Below, piece by piece: positions 1 to 11,030 of a stretch of DNA of 64,000 nucleotides; position 1 is the first letter of the stretch; each line of letters opens with the position of its first letter. The stretch covers positions 77,115,090-77,179,089 of the forward strand of contig JAVGWX010000004.1 in NCBI GenBank assembly GCA_036924085.1, written 5' to 3'. The position numbers and the translations under genes were made by a program. Under the pieces are notes generated by a model, which did no database searches, was not told the DNA's origin, and saw nothing but the letters and a program-made list of their open reading frames with translations. This stretch comes from Ariolimax columbianus (lineage: Eukaryota > Mollusca > Gastropoda > Stylommatophora > Arionidae).

Positions 1-547
1 GTGGAGGTGAGTGGGACGTCGGCGGGAATACAAGTTTGGGTAACAGAAGGAGGGTGGAGGTGAGTGGGACGTCGGCGGGAATACAAGTTTGGGTAACAGA
101 AGGAGGGTGGAGGTGAGTGGGACGTCGGCGGGAATACAAGTTTGGGTAACAGAAGGAGGGTGGAGGTGAGTGGGACGTCGGCGGGAATACAAGTTTGGGT
201 AACAGAAGGAGGGTGGAGGTGAGTGGGACGTCGGCGGGAATACAAGTTTGGGTAACAGAAGGAGGGTGGAGGTGAGTGGGACGTCGGCGGGAATACAAGT
301 TTGGGTAACAGAAGGAGGGTGGAGGTGAGTGGGACGTCGGCGGGAATATAAGTTTGGGTAACAGAAGGAGGGTGGAGTGAGGAGGTGAGGGGGACGTCGG
401 CAGGAATACAAGTTTGGGTAACAGAAGGAGGGTGGAGTGAGGAGGTGAGGGGGACGTCGGCAGGAATACAAGTTTGGGTAACAGAAGGAGGGTGGAGGTG
501 AGTGGGACGTCGGCAGGAATGCAAGTTTGGGTAACAGAAGGAGGGTG
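1..547. repeat. 53-bp minisatellite, about 10 copies
   Basis: Head-to-tail copies of a 53-bp G-rich unit containing GTGGGACGTCGGCGGGAATA. The first six are almost identical. Copies from about 366 carry a 7-bp longer version and the CAGG variant, so the array has at least two sub-types. It starts at the window edge, so its true length is unknown. No gene is seen in it. Confidence 0.95.
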
Positions 548-795
548 GATAGGTAGGTTGAGATGGAGTAGAGATGAACAAGGGATTGGGGCGAGGGGAG
601 GGGGGCAGAGAGGAGGGGGGGGGGGGCAGAGAGGAGGGGGAGGGGAGGGGATGATGAAAAAAAGTTTTAGGTGGAAGAATTTGATAGGGAAAAAAGACAG
701 GCAAGGGGATGGGTTGGTTCACGGGAGAGATGTGCGGGTTGAGAAGTGAGGAGATGTGCGGGTTGAGAAGTGAGGAGATGGGCGGAGGATTTTTA
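548..795. repeat. Purine-rich low-complexity tract
   Basis: Strongly G/A-biased DNA with G runs near 598-655, then two copies of a 24-bp unit (GAGATGTGCGGGTTGAGAAG...) at about 727-785. A similar piece recurs at 1338-1360, on the far side of the family B element, which suggests that element was inserted into this tract. The short frame at 474-749 is a by-product of composition. Confidence 0.7.
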
Positions 796-1312
796 CTTCT
801 TTTTCTCAGATTCCCGTTACCAAGCCTAGCAACAGTCTTTGCAGGGTAGCAGGATGTTGTTCGGAGAACGGAATACGTTGTGTCATAGTTTATAGCTTGA
901 CTGCGATATTTGCACCTTTTGGTCCAACACATCCGATTTCAACAGGCATTTTTAGGTACCGCTTTAGCCTATCTTCTTCGATCCCTTCTCCTTAGGCAGT
1001 CTGCTCTATTGTAGCCTGTTATCCAGGATCAACGAGTTGAAGTGTAGGTTCTGAAAGCTCTGGTTTGCTGACCCTCTGGTTCGCTATCTCTCTGATTCGC
1101 TGGCCGTCTGGTTCGCTGGCCCTCTGATAAGTTGGCTCTCTGGTTTGCTGGCCCTCTGGTTCGCTGGCCCTCTGATTCGCCGGCCCTCTGGTTCGCTGGC
1201 CCTCTGGTTCGCTGACCATCTGGTTCGCTGTCCCTCTTGCTTGCTGGCCCCCTGGTTCGCTGGCCCTCTGGTTAGCTTTAGGTCTCTGAAAGCTACAGCT
1301 CATGCACTGCTC
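796..1312 (-). mobile_element. Dispersed retroposon family B, copy 1
   Basis: Read on the minus strand, it opens with a segment like the start of the 59383-59744 copy (GAGCAGTGCATGAGCTG). It then runs through a 16-bp minisatellite and ends in the family's conserved 3' part (GATCCTGGATAACAGGC... AAATCGGATGTGTTGGACC ... ATTCCGTTCTCCG) and an A/G-rich tail. The array lies inside the element, not beside it. Family B looks like a SINE-class retroposon, but no clear tRNA boxes were found. Confidence 0.75.
1060..1280 (-). repeat. 16-bp minisatellite inside family B copy 1
   Basis: About 13 copies of a 16-bp unit, GGCCCTCTGGTTCGCT on the plus strand, with scattered substitutions. It occupies the position where another family B copy (37.6 kb) has an unrelated 33-bp array. 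The two overlapping frames here simply read the repeat. Confidence 0.9.
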
Positions 1313-1339
1313 AGCATTTTGTTCCTAGATGGATGGATT

Positions 1340-2607
1340 GAGAAGTGAAGAGATGTGCGGGGAATATTCGGGCTGGGGAAGGTGTGATGAGAGGCGGAAG
1401 AGATGGGCAGAGGGTGAGACTGGTTGATGGGGAACGAGTTTGACGGTCAGGAAAGAGAGTCACATTTACCTAAGTGCCCTCGACAGTTTCTCGTATGTCA
1501 TGTTGGATCTATTCTTCTGTCGACCCCAAGCGTAAGCCAGGTCGTTAGGATTCAAGATACGAAATACCAAGTCATCAGCTGATTCCCAACAAATCACATG
1601 TGACCATTTCTTGTCTCCAAGGAGCTTGCAAATAAACACCCACAGTATTTGACAGCCTGCAGCAAATCATGTTGGAAAAAAAAAAAACAGATATCAGAAC
1701 TGGATACATTGGTAACTGCAGTCAATATCAATGCAAATAGTAGCTGGAAAAAAAAATAAGTACGGAAAGAAATGTAACATGAAAGCAGTGACAGATGTTA
1801 TCTAACGTTTCAACATATATAATTCAACAAAGAATCAGACATACATGAATAACACAAAAAGAAGAGATTACAGAGTATTACGACAGGCTGATAAATTAAA
1901 ATGGCTCCCAAATCATAAAATTAATCCAACGAAGCAGACTCCTGAGAAACGGCTTTGCTGAGAAAGCAAAAAACACTAGCCCCCCCCCCCCCCCCTCCCC
2001 CTCTATGCTAGACCTCACGCAGACACAGGGAGAGTCGCTAAAGACAAGCATCATATTTCCACAATGAAAAAAACACCATTCCAAGCGCCGATAAATAACA
2101 CACCAGAAGTGATTAAAAAAAGGCACCCAATCAGAATGAGAGAGAAAACATTTAGCTTTAGACTAAAACAGAAAATGGCCCAGCATATTCATAGATGGAT
2201 TAGCAATGAAATCTATAACAAAAATGGAGGAGACCTTTACACAAAATTAAATAATGAACAATCAATCAATCAATCAATAGCAAGCTTAGGCGACCAGGGT
2301 CCGTCCCAGGCGACCTACAGTTTTTGTTGGGGGAGGGGGGGGGGGCGCGATCACATTACAAGGGCGGCCCCAAAGACGTCTTCAGGATGAATACGGCCTC
2401 TTCCCGTCTCTCAGCCCTACCGCCTGCCGGAGCATTCGCGATAGAGAGTTGTAGTATTCCTGAGTGCAGTGATAATCCCTTAGCTATTTAGCTGCGTTAG
2501 GGTGAGCTGAAGAGTGTTCGACTCGGTCGTTGAGGTGGGTGTTCAACACCAGGGGGACTCGTGTTCTTGCCTGCGTGCGTTGTTTGTGACTATGCTGAGA
2601 CCAGTGA
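1340..2607. other. No recognised gene
   Basis: Moderately AT-rich sequence with a poly-C run at about 1981-1996, a short (AATC)n stretch near 2258-2278 and a G run near 2331-2343. The frame at 2064-2390 runs through the (AATC)n stretch and the G run and shows no domain. I see no splice-bounded exon or element end here. Confidence 0.5.
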
Positions 2608-3570
2608 TCACTTTCCCCAGTCTTCACAATGGTCACCAAAATACTTCACAATGGTCACCAAAATACTTCACAATGGTCCCCAAAATACTTCACAATGGTC
2701 ACCAAAATACTTCACAATGGTCACCAAAATACTTCACAATGGACACCAAAATACTTCACAATGGTCACCAACATACTTCACAATGGTCACTAAAATACTT
2801 CACATGGTCAACAAAATACTTCACAATGGTCACCAAAATACATCACAATGGTCACTAAAATACTTCACAATGCCCCACCAAAATACTTCACAATCGTAAC
2901 CAAAATACTTCACAATGGTCACTAAAATACTTCACAATGCCCCACCAAAATACTTCACAATGATTACCAAAATACTTCACAATGGTCACCAAAATACATC
3001 ACAATGGTCACTAAAATACTTCACAATGCCCCACAAAAATACTTCACAATGGTCACTAAAATACTTCACAATGGTCACCAAAATACTTCACAATGCCCCA
3101 CCAAAATACTTCACAATGGTCACCAAAATACATCACAATGGTCACTAACATACTTCACAATGCCCCACCAAAATACTTCACAATGGTCACCAAAATACTT
3201 CACAATGGTCACCAAAATACTTCACAATGTTCACCAAAATACTTCACAATGGTCACCAAAATACTTCACAATGCCCCACCAAAATACTTCACAAAGGTCA
3301 CCAAAATACATCACAATGGTCACCACAATACTTCACAATGCTCCACCAAAATACTTCACAATGGTCACCAAAATACTTCACAATGCCTCACCAAAATACT
3401 TCACAATGGTCACCAAAATACTTCACAATGCCCCACTAAAATACTTCACAATGCCCCACTAAAATACTTCACAATGCCCCACCAAAATACTTCACAATGC
3501 CCCACCAAAATACTTCACAATGCCCCACCAAAATATTTCACAATGCCCCACCAAAATACTTCCCAATTGT
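2608..3570. repeat. 22/23-bp minisatellite, about 42 copies
   Basis: Tandem units of CACCAAAATACTTCACAATGGT (22 bp) and a 23-bp variant with GCCCCACC in place of GGTCACC. The GGTCACC type dominates the left end and the GCCCCACC type the right, with interspersed stretches between, so variants spread by local duplication. All frames here only read the repeat. Confidence 0.95.
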
Positions 3571-3711
3571 TCAATTACTGTGTCCATATCGCCGTTTCTT
3601 CCATACTGGTATAAGTCTGAATACGTTTACCCTCGTCTTATCGTTTGCTTGCCCTGTCTCGTTGCTACCTTGGCGGGCTATGACCAGTGTTCACTGATAG
3701 TTTTCGGTGTA

Positions 3712-4294
3712 CGAGGCGTGTTCAAATGAAGCCGGACCAAACTGTAACAAGGGAACATACGTACGCTGTGCGTGATGACGTCACTTCTGGTGTAAACAGC
3801 ACATACCAACCATCAAGTTTGCAAAATTTCATTATCCTCCGACTCATAGTTTCCTCAGCAGACCGTTGAAAACATGGCGGGTGTGATACGTAATCCGTCC
3901 AGAGTTCATCAGCGGCATGCGATTCGGTTTCCAACTGCTGAAGGATCTCGATCAGTTGACATTCATTGCAGAATGCAGGTAGTGTATGATGACAAAAGTT
4001 TGTTGAAGACAACAGTGAAGATTTGGACAACGATGTTTAAAGAAGGACGTGAGTTAACGAAAGATCTTCCGAGACCAGGTCAGACGCATATTGTTGCGTC
4101 AGAAGATGCCATCGCCACAATTGATGCAGCATTTCTGGTGGACCGTCGCCAGAGCTTACGTTCGCTACACTTTTGTCATCATACACAACTTGACAGTTGG
4201 TATGTGCTGTTTACATCAGAATTGACGTCATCATGCGCATCGTACGTATGTTTACTTGGTGCAGATAGGTCCAGTTTCATGTGAACACGCCTCG
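3712..4294 (+). mobile_element. Internally deleted mariner element with ITRs
   Basis: It begins CGAGGCGTGTTCAAATGAAG and ends in the inverted counterpart (GTGAACACGCCTCG), with TA on both sides (3710-3711 and 4295-4296), the target duplication expected of Tc1/mariner. Similarity between the two ends continues for over 100 bp into subterminal sequence. At 583 bp it is about half of a full mariner and holds only the N-terminal part of the transposase, so it cannot move by itself. Confidence 0.9.
3874..4167 (+). pseudogene. Mariner transposase, N-terminal helix-turn-helix remnant
   Basis: The frame starts MAGVIRNPSRVHQRHAIRF and runs through the first helix-turn-helix of a Mos1/SETMAR-type mariner transposase (GRELTKDLPRPGQT, VDRRQSLRSL). 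After RSL it drops straight into the right subterminal region. The second helix-turn-helix and the catalytic DD34D domain are missing. A closely related but longer reading is at 41647-42138. In the intact family the N-terminal domain binds the inverted repeats. Confidence 0.85.
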
Positions 4295-4424
4295 TATGTA
4301 TCTATCATAGTGTTCACAATGCCTAACAAAAACAGCTAAATTGTTGAATAAATATATCAAAGTTGCACAAGTGTGGGCTATCGCTGGTGTCAGTTTAAAA
4401 CAATTTAAACGACTGAAAACAATT

Positions 4425-4680
4425 CTAGTAAAACACAAACATTAGAGCATCACCACCCACAGAGTTACAAAGAAGCAAAGCCTCATCAAACGATCCAAGA
4501 AGACAAAATAGAAGCCAGTATTGTTCTCTCTTTTCCTGCGTGAGCATGCAGCTTTGTAGGATGTGTTCCACGGTCATGGTATGCTCCCTACATGGGCACC
4601 TGTCATCTGTCCCAATCCTCATTTTGTTGCAAAGATGACACTGAAAGACACCATGACAACGGCGCACCTTTTCAAATCTG
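4425..4680 (-). pseudogene. LINE ORF2 C-terminal fragment (I/Nimb-like)
   Basis: The minus-strand reading has the cysteine-histidine tail common after RNase H in I-superfamily LINEs: RCPCREHTMTVEHILQSC. A short C-terminus follows (GSFDEALLLCNSVGGDA). The upstream part is lost. The family differs from the LINE at 5.07 kb, whose equivalent reads CPCGTGKMTTEHLLQNC, and is nearer to the 17.2 kb fragment. Confidence 0.7.
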
Positions 4681-4689
4681 CGGTCATAC

Positions 4690-5056
4690 CGGCCATGGAA
4701 AGACGAGCGACGGAAAGACGCGTCCTTGGGATCTTGATTAGAGATATCGAATCCACAATACTGAAATAAGAGAACGCACTCTATTTCGGGACGTCGTAGA
4801 GGCTAAGTTGTTCCACAAATACCACTGGGCTGGTCACGTGGTGAGCAGGCCAGATAACAGATGGACACTCAGAACGACGTTTTGGTGGCCATATCATTAT
4901 TACACCACGCGGTCGCCCACCCATACGATGGCGAGATGGTCTGCTGAGAGACCTAGGTACGAAATGGTACGACACAGCGAAAGATCAGACGGCATACAGG
5001 ACATTGTTGGCTACATCGCATACGGTACACGCGCCGGACTGAAGTCGAGAATATTG
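4690..5056 (+). pseudogene. RTE/CR1-like LINE C-terminal fragment
   Basis: Across several frameshifts this reads like the tail of an endonuclease-reverse transcriptase: MERRATERRVLGI, FHKYHWAGHVVSRPDNRWT, then a GRPPIRW-like stretch near 4910-4945. These match the familiar WAGHV...R and GRPPxRW blocks after the RT domain. The LINE at 5067 is inserted into or beside it. Confidence 0.7.
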
Positions 5057-5066
5057 TATTGATGAC

Positions 5067-7748
5067 AATGAAGCCCATGGTGGAGAGCCTAAGCAAGGCA
5101 ATAATGCAAGCCGCCACTGAAACCATCCCAAGAGGAGCTAGGAAAAACTATAAGCCCTACTGGAATGATGAGTTGCAGAAAGTGGAAGATGCAGTAACAA
5201 ATGCTAGGAACATGGCAGAGCGAGAAAAATCCATGGAGGCAAACATCGCCCTCAAAGCCGCCACGGCGAAGTACAAACACACTCTCAAGCAAACAGCAAG
5301 AGAAAGCTGGAAAAATAAAACGGAAAGTCTAAACCTGGACAAAGACGGGAACAAGCTATGGAAGCTAGTCAGAGCCATGAACGACGAAACCCCGTCAAAT
5401 AAATAATTACTATCAAGCAGGGCGAGAACTATACAGCGAAGAGGAAACTGCTATCGGTCCTGAACCAAAGCTGGAAAAGGGGAATTGTACCACAGGCATG
5501 GAAAGACGCAGTACTGGTACCAGTACCAAAAACAGGAAAGGACAAAACAGATCCAAATGGATACAGGCCCATAAGCCTACTGAGCTGTGTCGGCAAGTTG
5601 ATGGAACGGATGATAAACACCAGACTGATGTGGCATCTGGAAGAAAAACGAATACTAATTCCACAGCAAGCCGGCTTTAGACAGCACAGATCCACTGAGG
5701 ACCAGGTCATCCTCATAGCCCAGGAGATAGAAGATGCCTACCAGGCACAGAAACACACAGTAGCTGTTTGTTGGATCTGGAAAAGGCATTTGACAAAGTC
5801 TGGAAAGATGGACAGAGTCAAGCTAAGAAGAAGTGATGTTTGTCGGAAAATGTACAAGTGGATCAACCACTACCTCAAACAAAGAACGGACAGAGTCCAA
5901 GTACAAGGGCAGATCAGCAAAAAGGTGACACTCGAGCAGGGAGTACCCCAAGGGGGAGTACTGTCACCCACACTCTTCCTGGTATATATAAACGATATTA
6001 CAGAGAATATACCAAGAAGAGTCCATAGCTCAATGTTTGCAGACGATCTGGCTATGTGGACCTCTGAAAAGAATCTCACCATAGCAAGAAATCGGATGCA
6101 AACGGCCCTAACATCGCTGGAAGAGTGGGCGAACTCATGGCTGGTTAAAATAAACGAGGAGAAAACCACATGCACAATATTCTCGCTTTCATTAAAACCC
6201 CAAAGTACCAAATTAAGTTTAAATGGCAAATTCCTGCAGCCAAACGACAACCCAACCTATCTGGGAGTCACATTTGATCGGCGCATGACATGGAAAAGTC
6301 AGATTGAGAGAAACCGAATGAAAGCCAGAGAAAGAATGGCAATCATGAGGAAACTTGCTGGCACAAGCTGGGGAGCAGACGAAGGCATACTAAAGAAACT
6401 GTACACTGGAAGAGTGAGACCAGTTCTCGAGTATGGCATTGCGGCATGGACAACAGCAGCGAAGGCGAACTTCGATAAAGTTAGCAAACTTCAAAACCAA
6501 GCCATGAGAATTATAACAGGTGGCATGAAGTCAACGCCAATTGTAGAACTTGAAAAGATTACAAAACTGCAATCCATGACCGATAGAAGAGACTGCAGAG
6601 CCCAGCTGCAGTCAGAGAAGCTCCGAAGACTGACCGACCATCCAATGCACCAGATACTAAACAATTTGGGAAATGGGAGACTAAAGCGGAGAAACTTTGC
6701 AGAAATAGCCAAAGCAAAGATGCACGAAGATCCCATAAACGCACTAACAACACCAAAACCCATCACTACTGTACGAAAACCTACCTGGAGGCAGGATATA
6801 TTTCCAGAAGTGGTAGAAAATATACCAGGTATTGGAAACAAAAACTGCCAGACTGAAAAAGAAAGGAGAGATACTACCCTAAGCTTCATAACGAAAAGCT
6901 ACCCAAGCATGGACTGGACCCATGCATACACCGACGGTTCTGTAACAAACACAACACAGAACGGAGGGGCAGGAGCATTCCTGAACCTACCAAATGGCAG
7001 AAAAATAACACTGTCATTCGCTACTGGTAAGTACACAAGCAATTTCAGAGCGGAGGCAGAGGCACTGAGGGCGGCAGTGGAAGAAATGGTGACACACAGT
7101 GAAAATGAAAGCCATATAGTCCTGCTTACAGATGCTCTCGCCGTAGTCACAGCGCTAAAAATCCAGAAAAACACTGAGCTTAATGACTTAAGAGCAGTAC
7201 TCTGCAAACTGGGCCAGCAGTCCGCACCAAAAAGGGTAGTGGTACAGTGGGTCCCATCACACTGCAACATCCAAGGCAACGAGGAGGCAGACAGACTGGC
7301 AAAAGAAGGTGCAAGACTACCACAAACAGATACCAGTATGACGTACGAAGAGTCAAAACGGCTTATCAAAGCCAGATACATGACCAAATGGGAAACCGAA
7401 CATACTGGTTACACCAAAAACGATGCCTTTTACCAGTTGAACCGAAGAGAGCAGGTCGCTGTCTTCAGACTTCGCACTGGCCACAATAGACTGAGGTACC
7501 ACCTATTCAACAAATTGAAGATAGGGTGTACCGACGAATGCCCGTGCGGTACTGGTAAAATGACCACTGAACATCTGCTGCAGAACTGCCCGACATACGA
7601 GGATCAGAGAGAGCAGATGTGGCCATCACCAGTGGAACTGCAAGACAAGCTCAATGGCAGTGGCGACAGCCTCAGGATGACCGCCGCTTTTTTCGAAAAA
7701 ATAATGGTTACTGTCTGACTGCGTACGCAGAAGAAGAAGAAGAAGAAG
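5067..7748 (+). mobile_element. 5'-truncated I/Nimb-like LINE, copy 1
   Basis: It is nearly identical to the minus-strand LINE at 24.8-28.1 kb, from ORF2 residue about 140 to the 3' end. It ends GTCTGACTGCGTACGCAGAAG in a (GAA)n tail at about 7731-7748. A 10-bp direct repeat flanks it, TATTGATGAC at 5057-5066 and TATTGAAGAC at 7749-7758 (9 of 10 match), which is the target-site duplication of a truncated retrotransposition. About 255 bp is missing near 5432, just before the RT core. Confidence 0.9.
5068..7718 (+). pseudogene. LINE ORF2: broken reverse transcriptase, intact-looking RNase H
   Basis: The first part (to 5406) covers the linker between endonuclease and RT and closes on a stop. 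After a deletion of about 85 codons the frame resumes and runs from 5598 to 7718. RT landmarks remain: GVPQGGVLSPTLF and the catalytic FADD (near 6041). Motif A, DLEKAFDKV in the other copy, is scrambled by a 1-nt loss near 5770 and a 2-nt loss near 5813 that together restore the frame. RNase H keeps YTDGS, AEAEA, TDA and NEEAD, and the CPCGTGK...HLLQNC tail is present. RT activity should be lost. Confidence 0.9.
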
Positions 7749-7834
7749 TATTGAAGACACTTGAGTCTGTTAGGTCAAGTTCTCAGTCTGAGGATGATGA
7801 CTTGCTCTCGCTAGTCAAATTAAAGTAGCTCTCT

Positions 7835-8040
7835 TCTTTTCGGAAATCGGGGTGTTGATCAGCCCATTTTCCACTGAACTTCACTTTAATTATGGTGTTG
7901 GTCTCATTTTACGTGATGCTCAGGTCTGTTTGTGGGGAAGCTCCTCCACGCGTTGCTAGTTTGTCTGCAGTTGTATTGTCTTCAATATTGCAGTGGTATG
8001 GTATCCACTGTATGACCAATATTGGATTATAAAGCTCAAA
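7835..8040 (-). pseudogene. LINE RNase H fragment
   Basis: Minus-strand reading: VIQWIPYHCNIEDNTTADKL followed by ATRGGASPQTDLS. This is the last RNase H block (HCN-I-x-x-N-x-x-AD) of an I-superfamily LINE, plus the start of the downstream linker. It is a different subfamily from the neighbouring copy, which reads WVPSHCNIQGNEEADRLAKE. Both ends are missing. Confidence 0.7.
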
Positions 8041-8224
8041 CCGGTGTCATGCGGACTTTTTGAACACAATTTAAAGTATATTGTTTTCTTATTGTTTTAT
8101 AAGGTTTTTAATTGATCCATCATAAATGATTGACATAAATAAAAGGCGAAGGAAGCGAAGGAGCTAAAGATGTAGTGAACGAGATGACAGCATTCGATGA
8201 CTTAAAGCTTGCTTCGAGGTCAGA

Positions 8225-8430
8225 GTCGGCGAATAGAGATGTCCTTGACAATATTCTACTCCAAAGTATCAGCCCTGGAAACAGGCTGCAGCTGTGCAGC
8301 ATGGGTGAGAGGTAAGGAATCAAAGATTGAGCAGAAACCAGATCTAAAAATGAACGGTGCTGAAATCGGATGTGTCGGACTGAAAAGCGCATAAATCGCA
8401 GCCCTCTGTAAACTACCGTACAACGAAACA
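8225..8430 (+). mobile_element. Family B retroposon, copy 2 (degenerate)
   Basis: A diverged match to the conserved 3' part of family B: CCTGGAAACAGGCTGCAGC, then AAGGAATCAAAGATTGAGCA, CTGAAATCGGATGTGTCGGA and ATCGCAGCCCTCTGTAAACTA. The order is the same as in the 59.4 kb copy. Both ends have decayed. Confidence 0.55.
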
Positions 8431-8501
8431 ATTCGTCTTTTTCAGATTAAACAACGAAGACAACGAAGAAGATTTAAAGAGGTTGGATATAACATTCTTA
8501 C

Positions 8502-8597
8502 CTCCATCATCATTTTGTCTCATTAGATCATGTTTCATGTCAGCATCGCAATTCATTTCTTCGTAGCTTGTTTGTGAAGAAGCAGACGATCTATTCT
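8502..8597 (-). CDS. Putative exon, linker region of the ETS-factor gene
   Basis: On the minus strand a polypyrimidine-poor acceptor (GTATTCCAG) precedes 96 nt of open frame and a strong donor (GAG|GTAAGAATG). The frame enters and leaves in phase 1, like the other four exons of this gene. It reads ENRSSASSQTSYEEMN, then CDADMKHDLMRQNDDG: serine-rich then acidic, with no folded domain. It would lie after the exon at 14209 in transcript order. The support is splice signals and phase only. Chance is possible, but a 96-nt open frame with both borders in the right phase is unusual in this repeat-rich DNA. Confidence 0.45.
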
Positions 8598-8814
8598 CTG
8601 GAATACAAATCAAAATGTATTATATAACCGATCACCCGAGTTGTGAGGTGGAAAAGAGCGTGTAGCAGCCGGGTAGGAAGAGTAGTATGCCCGGGGTGAG
8701 AGATACTAACCACTTTAACCTTCCATCACCCTCTGTAATCGAGCCTATATACGAGGAGAAACAAGCAACGGCCATAACTGCTGGAGAAACATCAGACTGA
8801 TTTGAAGAGCAAAA

Positions 8815-9395
8815 GAGCCGGCTTGTATGAACAGCTTAAAAGTTGGATAGAAATTAGAACAATCAAGTTTGTATTGTAACTTGTTAATATGGCAGCTAAA
8901 GATGTTAAGAGTGTTCTGCACGCAATGCATGCCTTTTAGTCACAGTCAATCGCCGATTTTCCTCTTCGAGGCGGTCAACGGCTGCAATCGACCCTGTAGT
9001 CACTACTCGGTGTGCCCAGTCGTGAAGTCTGTCAAAGAACTCAAGCCGTTTTGGAACTTCCTACTCCACCCATACACTTGCTGGAGCGAAAGGCATGCAT
9101 CACCGTACTGGACTTTCATTTGCCAATGAATTTATATAGGTCTCACCTTTTTTGCTGCTAAAAATAAAACGGATAACAAACCGCTGTTCCTATTTGGTGC
9201 CTATCAATAGTGGCGCTGCCATGTTTTAACTGCAATTATGATGTCATGATGTTCGCTTGCCCCGGCATGGCACGTGCAGGACACTATTGTAATCCTTAAC
9301 AGCCATATTAACAAGTTGCAACACAAATGCATGCTTTTTCTAATATCAGTCCCACTTTTAAGGTTTTCACCTGTAGCCCGTAGTACAAGGATGCG
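8815..9395. mobile_element. Family E fold-back DNA element, deleted copy
   Basis: It matches the 59.35-60.42 kb element over its right arm (TGGAGCGAAAGGCATGCATC ... AACAGCCATATTAACAAGTTG ... CCCACTTTTAAGGTTTT) and centre. The left arm is reduced to a short piece (CTTGTTAATATGGC ... GATGTTAAGAGTGT) in inverted orientation. No transposase frame is seen. Confidence 0.65.
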
Positions 9396-9467
9396 TACTC
9401 TCTCCTTACCTATCCAACATTTGCCTGGAAACGATCATGTGGAATATGAGAAATATATACAATTATT

Positions 9468-9512
9468 TTTATTATTATTATTATTATTTTTATTATTATT
9501 ATTATTATTTTA
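9468..9512. repeat. (ATT)n microsatellite
   Basis: An interrupted run of ATT triplets directly beside the 3' end of the tRNA-derived SINE copy at 9515-9757. It may be the SINE's own simple-repeat tail, since the SINE lies on the minus strand and its 3' end faces this side. Confidence 0.85.
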
Positions 9513-9514
9513 TT

Positions 9515-9757
9515 GTGTTCGCCTTATTTCTCTATTCCTCGAGGCTGTGTGCGTTGCACTATGTTTTTTATTTTGCGCTTGTCGGCCCAGTGCATCCGAC
9601 TTCAACATGCATTTTATGTAAGATTCTGCTTCCTCCTGCATTTTCTAAGGGTTTGCTTCCCCGGGGTAACGGCCGGTGCTGTGATGGGGATCGAACCCAG
9701 CACTTTCAAGTTGTGTGCCGTTTCACTTAACCACTAGACCATGCATTTCCCTATAAA
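9515..9757 (-). mobile_element. tRNA-derived SINE, family 1
   Basis: Read on the minus strand, it starts with a tRNA-like head. An A-box-like CTAGTGGTTAAGTG is followed by a B box GGTTCGATCCC, the internal RNA polymerase III promoter. Then come CGGGGAAGCAAACCCTTAGA and a body ending in a module (GTCGGATGCACTGGGCCGAC) also found in family B. Copies at 24520-24759 and 48802-49035 have the same order and length. Confidence 0.85.
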
Positions 9758-10004
9758 ATTATGAAACGTTCGACTTATTTACAATCGGCAAAAAACGAAA
9801 TACCAGCACTTCCATATACAGATGGCACAGTTATCCTCTTAAACAATGCAGAAGGACTAGAACAGATTATGATGTATGGTAAAGAACACAGCGACCATCA
9901 TAATAACTAATATAATGACAACAGACAAAACACAGCTTCCCCCACAAAAAAAAAATAAAAAAACAAAAAACAAACAAACAAACAAACCCCAAAACAGACC
10001 AATG

Positions 10005-10600
10005 GACGACATCGAAAAGGTAACCAGTCTTAAATATCTGGTCTCCATTATCCGCAACAATGGACGCTATCAAAATAGTCAAACTGTATAAAGCATTAAC
10101 TATACCTAGATTGGCGTAATGTGTACAGGTGTGAAGTTCTTTTGGTAGAGGAGGTGATGGAAAGGATGCAAAAAAGAGCGACAAACCTAATAGTGGGATT
10201 CCAGAATTAAAGATGAGGGAAGACTCAGAAAAACTGGTCAACAGTGTCTAGAAAAGAGAGCAATTCGAGGTGACTTAATACATGTTAATAAGATAATGAA
10301 AGGGAAGGATAAATTAGACAAGTTTTCAAAGTACAACCACATACAAGAGGGCATATCTACAAATTAACTAAAGAAAGGTCCAAATTAGATATTAGGAAAA
10401 CTATTTTTAATCAGAAAGTGGTGAATGCTTGGAATGCATTGCCACAGGAAGTAGTGGAGGCAGGGACAGTAAATGCATTTAAGAACATTTTGGATGCGCA
10501 TAGATTTTAGACCAAGAAAGTTTTAATGGAACTGGTTGCACACATACTATAGAGTTTTCTAAACCAGTATATAGACGTTAAGTTAAGTTAAGTTAATAAT
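10005..10600 (+). pseudogene. CR1/L2-like LINE 3' end with (TTAAG)n tail
   Basis: Broken reading frames resemble the end of a CR1-group RT: SLKYLVSIIRNNGRYQN near 10030, then MERMQKRATN, then blocks corresponding to RGDLIHVNKIMKGKD, RSKLDIRKTIFNQKVVNAWN, ALPQEVVEAG and TVNAFKNILD. The element ends in GTTAAGTTAAGTTAAGTTAA near 10577-10597. Related debris with the same tail lies inverted at 36240-36620. Frameshifts and an in-frame stop make it inactive. Confidence 0.75.
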
Positions 10601-10674
10601 AGATTAAGAAACCACTGGCAATACCAATATAAAGTACAATGAGAAAAGACGAATAGAGCAACAACAACAACATC

Positions 10675-11030
10675 TCTGAATACACGAACCTTCCACGTGG
10701 CAACGTGCAAATGTAAGACTTGAACAATCAGACAAACCTTCCACGTGGCAACGTGCAAATGTAAGACTTGAACAATCAGACAAACCTTCCACGTGGCAAC
10801 GTGCAAATGTAAGACTTGAACAATCAGACAAACCTTCCACGTGGCAACGTGCAAATGTAAGACTTGAACAATCAGACAAACCTTCCACGTGGCAACGTGC
10901 AAATGTAAGACTTGAACAATCAGACAAACCTTCCACGTGGCAACGTGCAAATGTAAGACTTGAACAATCAGACAAACCTTCCACGTGGCAACTTGCAAAT
11001 GTAAGACTTGAACAATCAGACAAACACTAA
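10675..11030. repeat. 48-bp minisatellite, 7 copies, with a CACGTG in each
   Basis: Seven nearly identical 48-bp units (ACCTTCCACGTGGCAACGTG...). The low divergence implies recent expansion. Each unit holds the palindrome CCACGTGG, an E-box-like site, spaced every 48 bp. Because 48 is a multiple of three, long frames appear on the minus strand. They are not genes. Confidence 0.95.

Noticed and set aside
2608..3570. Possible CRISPR-like regular repeat (also 10675-11030 and 62020-62430)
   Set aside because: Units are contiguous with no unique spacers, and the window is eukaryotic.
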